Source: Cryptomeria japonica (lineage: Eukaryota > Streptophyta > Pinopsida > Cupressales > Cupressaceae). From it: 64,000 nt of DNA. The first letter of the stretch is position 1, and each line of letters starts with the position of its first letter. The notes beneath the pieces were generated by a model that did no database searches, was not told the origin of the DNA, and saw only the letters and a list, made by a program, of their open reading frames with translations. Of this stretch, positions 58,013-64,000 are shown in pieces. The DNA is taken from NCBI RefSeq assembly GCF_030272615.1, contig NC_081407.1, forward strand, positions 97,385,897-97,449,896, given 5' to 3'. Position numbers and translations under genes: made by a program.

Positions 58013-59522
58013 CCCTGGCATTTCATTTTGTAAAAAAATAATTAGAATAGATAGTGAGAGGGTGAGAATAGTTAGAAATAGTTAGGAATAGTTGGAAGCA
58101 ATTAGAGTAGAGTAGAGAGAGAAGGCAAAGATTGTTGCCAAGATGTTGTTGTAAAAGACTTTTAACTTCATTGAAGAAATGGTGAAATTTATGGGTCGAT
58201 TCGACAATTTGCATGGTCTCTATACTTCTCGTATTTGATTTCGTGTTATTAGATGAGTGGAAGAAATGTGCTTGATTGATGGTGGAATTCGTATATCCAT
58301 ACTACTAGCAGTTTGTTGATTGCAGACTTGCCTTGTGTAGTCAACTGGAATCATTCAGCTTAAGCTTAACTTCAATGGTCGCTTCTTCATTGATATGCAT
58401 CAACCTGATGGTGTCTATGCCTGCAGTGATGATTTGAACATCATAAAACTTTCCTTCGAAGATCGCACTAGCCTTGTGGAGATGGTCCTGCGATGTCAAA
58501 ACAAGACCTAGTTAGAATTCCATCAAAGATCATTCATTGCTCTTACATTCTTAGTATTAGGATTAGATCCTCTCCTCGCCCTCGTCTTTTTTCCTTTTTT
58601 CAAGTCAAAGCTAGTAAGAGCCCGTGTTCCAGCAATATTCAAAGCAGATCAAACGTTCAATCATCAAATGTAAGTCCCCTTGTGATTCCAGCAAATCACA
58701 TCATACCACAAAGAGCTTATCCACACGTAGAGACCCTACATACAAGAACCTTGAAGTCATCCCGATTGAACCTTTTCACGACATCTTCAGCATTCAGAGG
58801 CTTTATTCAAGAGAGGATAAGGTACCCTTGGGTATTTTATTCTGTGTTTGATAGTGTACAAAATACACGTCAACAACATGCTGATGTGGAATTCCTTGAT
58901 TTGGTGAGTGGTTACTGGGATGCCACCTCTACTTGCTCTTGTAGACTTAATTCATCATCATGAATGAGTATTGAGTAATATCTCTTAATACTCAACATTA
59001 TCCATCTTTAGCAGTGATGATGATGATCTTCTAACTTTGATTAACTCTTCTAAAACTATCCTCTTGAATGTCTCAATCATGGAGGTGCAAGGTGTAGATT
59101 TTGATTCCCTCTTAGTTTTGGATCTTGATACCGCCTTGGGATGAACCCTTGATGTCACAACTGGTTCTTTCCTTTGGAATTCCTTCTCTGTGACTCCCTT
59201 CATGTTGTCGATTCTTTCAATGCATCAAACCTTGAATAGATGGATCATGCCCTTGTATTAGTGAATGTTTCTTGTGTAATCACCTTCTTGTGCTTGTCTA
59301 TGAAGTTCCCTTGAGGATATCTTCTTTGTATCTTGATCTTGATGTTGAAATTTTCTTCTTGAGAGACTTGTTCCAATCTTCATCCAACCTAGTCTTTTTT
59401 ATTTCTTTCTTCACCTCCTACAAAACAAACAAATGAGCATCAAACACACATGATATATAGCCTCTATAATCTCTTAATTTGACATGATTTCTGATTTTAT
59501 GTGGTTTGTAGGTTTGATAAGA

Positions 59523-60842
59523 GGTCGCTCCTAAGGGTGGGCAATGGAAGTTGGAGCAAGTTCGCTCATGATGAGAAGCAAAGGAGGCTTACCATCATTT
59601 CATCACTTCCCTACCAATTGATCTCTTAAGATTTAGTTTTCATGTGCAGAATTGATCATATCACCTTCATTGAATGCATTGAGGATGACTTCGCTCCAAG
59701 ATAGAGGCAAGAGAAGAGGATTTCGCTCCCAATAAGGGGCAATAGAAGTTCTCTCAAACCTAGTCCAATTCTGCCCTTCATCACTTCAGGTTTGAATACT
59801 TTGTCATTCATGCAAGTGGAGGCATCAAATTAACTTGGAAGAGAGCTCTATAATCAATTTCGCTCCTAACCTTGGGCACATGAAGTAAATTTCCCTCCAA
59901 CTAGGGAGCACTTGAAGTTGAAATCGCTCCAAAGAAGGAGCAACTGAAGTTGTTTTCCAAAATGAAGTCTCGCTCACTAATGACAATTCAGATGCACTAA
60001 ATTGCACTCATTCAAGGCTTTAGGGGCAAATTCCCTCCAAAGAAGGAGCACTTGAAATGAAATTCGCTCCAAAGGAGCACTTGAAGTGAAATTCGCTCCA
60101 AAAGAGGAGCACTTGAAGTGCCCCTCAAGCTGACACCTAACTCACCTTTGCTCACTTATACTCACTTTCTCAATTCAAATACATCAAACTATGCTCAATG
60201 TGAGGTCTTAGGAGGAAATTTGCTCTAAGACTTGAGCACATGAAGTAGGATTCGCTCCTACTAGGGAGCACCTGAAGTGGATTGAGATTGGACACTTAGC
60301 ACTTCCTTGTCCACTCTCCTTCATTCCATCCATTTGAGTGTTTCAAACTAGGTTCAAGGTGCGTTCTAGGAACAATTTTGCCCTCAATCAAGAGTAATTG
60401 AAGTGAATTTCGCTCCTATTGAGGAGCACTTGAAGTTGTTTTCCGCTCTCATCATTGAGCAATAGAAGTGACTAGAGAATGCATCCTTGAGTTCAATATC
60501 ATCACCTTATGCCTCAATTTATGCTTCCATTCATCAAAATACCTTAAAACTCACCTTGAATATGACTTCGCTCTCAACCTGAGGCAATAGAAGTGAAATT
60601 CACTCTGAGAAAGGGGCAGTTGAAGTTTTTCACTCCTAGAGAGGAGCAACGTAAGTAATCCCTACTAGCAATCTCTCTTCATTCCTTGGTTGAATTCATG
60701 ATAAACTTCACTTCTCCAATGATCAAGATGTTAAGACTTATAAACTCACTCATTTTCCTCAAATATTGCTCAAGAAATCAACATTGCTCCCAACTATGTG
60801 CAATGGAAACAATTTTCACTCCAATTAGGGAGCACTCGAAAT
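59523..60842 (-). repeat. Diverged palindrome clusters in SL-C
   Basis: Plus-strand units read TTCGCTCC(A/T)..., 4-8 bases, GGAGCACTTGAAGTG. They occur in clusters starting about 59523, 59689, 59855, 60026, 60216, 60374, 60563 and 60782. Each cluster has one to three units and is spaced 158-220 bp, mostly 166-190. The GCTCC/GGAGC stem is shorter than in SL-A and SL-B. Later lone units lie near 62760-62815. Confidence 0.85.
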
Positions 60843-61739
60843 TGCCTAGACACTTGACCTAATTGTTGTTTCATTGCATTCTTTGATCAAATTGAGACAT
60901 TACACAATGCCTAGAGGTTGTTTGAGTGACTCGGAGAGCTTGGAGAGTGTTGGAGCTCAAAATTGCAAGAAGCCAAACCCTAAAGGTATGCCAAGCCTTG
61001 TGTTCAGGTTCAACATTCAATTCTGGCCAACTGACGAAATAAATCAATGTGATTGTAATTCCCTACTCTTCAAGCTCTGCTAAACCTAGGCGGTTGCACC
61101 TTCCAATTAAGCAGAATTAGTCATCCTTTAGCCTATCTTCTATCTCTATCTTAGAATGGCATGAACTTTTGGAATAGATTAATTTAACTTCTAACCCTAC
61201 TCCTATCTCCTACTTGCATGAAACTGAAATTGAAAAACATATGTAATCATTTGATTGATCTTGAATTGAAATTTATATGTAATAGACCAGTGCCATCTTT
61301 TCATTTGGGCTACAGAGTCACCCTCTTCCAGACCCTCACGTATAACTCTATGAGAGAATTTTTAAATTCACCACTTGGATGAATTTGTTAGCTAATTCAA
61401 CCCTCAATACTATTTAATTAATGTTGGCCACAACAACTAGTCCAATTGAATTTAAATTTCCTTGAAAGACCAATTAGACAAGAAACATAAGGACAAGGAA
61501 CTCACAAATGATTCTTGTTTATCAAATTGCCATGACAACAAATAATTCTTTCATAAGAAGATTTAAGATAACATTCATTTACATAAAATGAAATCACAGA
61601 GAACTGATCTTGAACAAAGATTTTCCGCAGCACAATTGAAAGGAAAATACTGATTGTATTACTTAAAATAATATTAAATTTGATATTTCTCATGTCCCTC
61701 CCCCATATCTACATTTTTTCACCACTTATATATGTGGTT

Positions 61740-62250
61740 GAATGCGTACCATACCCCTTTTGGGGTGAAAAGTCACCATTTTACATTAAAATTAACAAGA
61801 ACCCTTGAAAAATGATAATAGACTAGTTTAGTTGATAACTCCATTTTAAGCTATCTTTCGGTCTTTTTCTTGGTCGACAGCCCAAAACACCTCCTCAGCA
61901 CCTGAAATTTTTAGTGGAAGTAAGAAACTTCGTTTTCTGAAATGGATCTTCCTCAAATTTGATATTTTCACACATTTTCATGCCCAGTCAACATCTTCCA
62001 TGCAGGTCGAAATAACAGGCTTTTCAGCCTACTTACGGTCTTCTATATGGTCTACAACCAAAAACACATCATACAAACCTAAGATTTTTACTAGAGCTTG
62101 GAAACATGATTTTCTGAAATGGGTCTTTCTTATATTTTCATGTTTCACTTTTTTTCATTCTCTTTCCACATCATCTTTTCTGCAGGTCAAAAACACCAAT
62201 CTACAACAGTCGGCAAGTAAAATTAGTAGGTCAAGAGTTTATATTGGGTA
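61740..62250. repeat. Diverged duplication in SL-C
   Basis: Two related blocks of about 165 bp (61845-62010 and 62020-62190) share CGGTCTT, TTTTCTGAAATGG(A/G)TCTT and CATCTT-T-TGCAGGTC. No gene is visible in 61081-62750. Confidence 0.55.
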
Positions 62251-62807
62251 GTTGACAGGTTGGGACAGCATATTAGTAGGTCTAATAAGTATTAAGTTTG
62301 TTTAGGAACATGTAGGAATAACATATTAGCGTATGACATGCTACAGTTTGAGATGGCGAGTTATTATGAGATGTTATCATCCTCATAAGAAAAATGACCG
62401 ATGATAGTAGTCTTTGGAACAAATATATATGACATGCCTAGAGTTATGAGGATGGGGTGATGAAGGATTAAATGGACTTCTTAGCTCATGCATGAAGTGG
62501 GATAAATATTTCAATATGTTTAGAATATATAGACTCTTTATGACTTGAAGGGAATGGACGTATATGTGAAATACAAGGTAGCTTAACAACCTTTCATGGA
62601 GGTCCATTAGAATTGATTTATTCATATCCTTATCTTATCCTTCTTTGCTCTAGGTGCTCAAATCATTCACCATCCATTATGTGCCATTTCCATAAAGTGA
62701 CCACCATTTTCAAAAGTAGGGTGCTTGAAATTATTTCAAAATTTCAAGCCCCAACATAGAGGAGCAATAGAAGCAAAATTCGCTCCTACTAGAGAGCAAT
62801 ATAAGTC

Positions 62808-63040
62808 ACCTCTCACTAAGATGCATATAAGTCACTCGGGGGTGAAGAAACTCTTGCATTGTTGATTGGACTTGTTCTTTGAATGCTCCTTCATCAAACT
62901 CTTGCTTGCTTCGCTCCTGGGGATCACCTCTCACTGAGATGCATATAAGTCACTCGGGGGTGAAGAAACTCTTGCATTGTTGATTGAACTTGTTCTTTGA
63001 GTGCTCCTCCAGCAAACTCTTGCTTGACTCCTCATCTCTC
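62808..63040. repeat. Tandem duplication of ~118 bp near the start of SL-C
   Basis: CACCTCTCACT(A/G)AGATGCAT, ACTCGGGGGTGAAGAAACTC and CTTGTTCTTTGA occur at 62808 and again at 62926 with very few differences. Confidence 0.85.
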
Positions 63041-63218
63041 ATCACTTCAATCTACCCCTGACAGGAAGGACTATCCTCCTGATTCCTAGCCTCTTAACCA
63101 ACCATACCTCTCAATGCAAAGGTTAATAGCAAAAGACTCTAACACTACCCAAGAAAGCAGAAAAAGTGGGGGTCCCCATTTGCAATGGGGCGATGTGTGA
63201 ATACCTCACAACATACCC

Positions 63219-64000
63219 CATTGCCATTCCCCTCCTAATCCCTCATTACCCCTACCATGGCTGAAAAACAGAATATATATAGAACATCCTATATTATGTC
63301 ACGTATTCCATGCATCTATATATTAAACAGTCATAAGCAACAGCATAATATGAATCTGCAATGAACAAATAGAAATAATATTCACTATGCCATATTAAAT
63401 AGTCATAAACAGCAATACATCATTACTCAGCAGTGTGCAGATATAAACAGTATTCATGATGCTATGTCTTTTGAACTCATACCAAAGCCATAATACAGAA
63501 TCAAACTGTTGTATATTCAATTTCTTATAAATGCCAAATCTGACATCATTCAATGATGCCCCTATTCTGACCGTTGGGGTAAGGTATGCCCTCTCCTTGT
63601 CAACCGCACCTCTTCATAATTTAATCGCATTTCTTAATTCACTGTTTTTTTGGTCTAACTAATTCCTCAATCCCATTTTAGAGGAAATCACCGCAAGGAG
63701 GAGGAAAGGATCGATTCCTTTTGAATAGATATTATTTGCTACATATAAATTCATCATATTTACCTTGCGATATTCCCAACTGCTGAAGATTGGTGATGTT
63801 GTGCTCATGGCACACACTCCTCGTCGTCGACAGGGTCCCCTTTTTTCGTCTTTGCCTCGTTGAGGTCCTGAGTAGGAGTTTTTTAAGTAGGCAAGGTAAG
63901 CTATAGCAGTGGGAAATTTGAGCTAGAAAAGATGATTTGACCTAAAAATTGAGCTAGCCTGAGTCCTAAATCCTAGAGGGTTCACACCTAGAAAATGAGA
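63219..64000. other. Right flank of the LTR nest; no gene seen
   Basis: AT-rich DNA with no supported coding frame. CAGTCATAAGCAACAG-like and CATAAACAGCAATAC phrases repeat loosely at 63325-63420. Confidence 0.5.

Larger units (their letters stand above)
54987..58875 (+). mobile_element. Giant solo LTR SL-B (3889 bp) with hairpin array
   Basis: Starts TGTTGTGACGTTTTCACACA at 54987 and ends ATACACGTCAACA at 58875, with exact duplication ACATG at 54982-54986 and 58876-58880. It is inserted in SL-C in opposite orientation, only 62 bp from SL-A, so the two form a head-to-head pair. It contains the AT hairpin, ten palindromes, GACGACCTTCTTCGATCC-type repeats (57440-57570), telo-box dyad and TATA box. 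A second TATA-like CTATATATTTGG lies at 57020. No protein is encoded. Confidence 0.92.
49116..63213 (-). mobile_element. Outer giant solo LTR SL-C, hosting two nested solo LTRs
   Basis: On the minus strand it starts TGTTGTGAGGTATTCACACA at 63213 and ends CACATCAATA at 49116, flanked by TACCC at 49111-49115 and 63214-63218. Removing the two inner solo LTRs and their target copies leaves about 5.45 kb. Continuity across each insertion is shown by matches to SL-A and SL-B (for example GGTAGGTGCTTCGAAGTTTG at 54926 joining 50175, and ACTGGGATGCCACCT at 58917). It has no gag-pol, PBS or PPT. The terminal CA has become TA at 49116-49117. All three LTRs are one family with U3 palindrome arrays. Confidence 0.87.

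Overview
The window is transposable-element-dominated plant nuclear DNA, and I found no confirmed host gene. Chromodomain Ty3/gypsy, Ty1/copia and hAT sequences, tRNA-iMet primer sites, AT richness, deep nesting and heavy decay point to a large-genome seed plant. A gymnosperm is my inference; the sequence does not prove it.

Layout. (1) 351-7671: a nearly complete minus-strand Ty3/gypsy chromovirus with 1.25-kb LTRs, TSD GTTGA, PBS and PPT. (2) 8738-21046: a decayed plus-strand open reading frame split by a solo LTR (8884-17405, TSD AAGAA). That solo LTR is split by a copia element (9619-16284), which is itself split by another solo LTR (12672-13976, TSD AGACA). (3) The reading frame runs to within 56 bp of a telo-box dyad, followed by a TATA box and an LTR-type 3' end at 21944. 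A second, minus-strand relative of it (24646-22153) begins 0.85 kb inside an LTR-type 5' end at 25498. The protein therefore appears to be encoded inside a giant LTR. (4) 25499-26640: a chromovirus gag fragment. (5) 26641-31985: a decayed minus-strand copia. (6) 34616-47190: a hAT transposase pseudogene split by a 10-kb minus-strand Ty3/gypsy element (36722-46757, TSD GCATT). This element carries gag with four zinc knuckles, pol, and an extra 808-codon frame downstream of pol. (7) 49116-63213: three solo LTRs of one giant-LTR family, one outer (TSD TACCC) hosting two inner copies (TSDs GGTAG and ACATG). Each has an array of short palindromes repeated every ~166-177 bp.

The main candidates for something new are the phased hairpin arrays in the giant LTRs, the LTR-embedded reading frame with a distant relative downstream of pol in the 10-kb element, and the telo-box dyad at a fixed distance from the LTR TATA box. 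Nearly all premature stops compared are CAG-to-TAG or CGA-to-TGA, which suggests decay by deamination of methylated cytosine.
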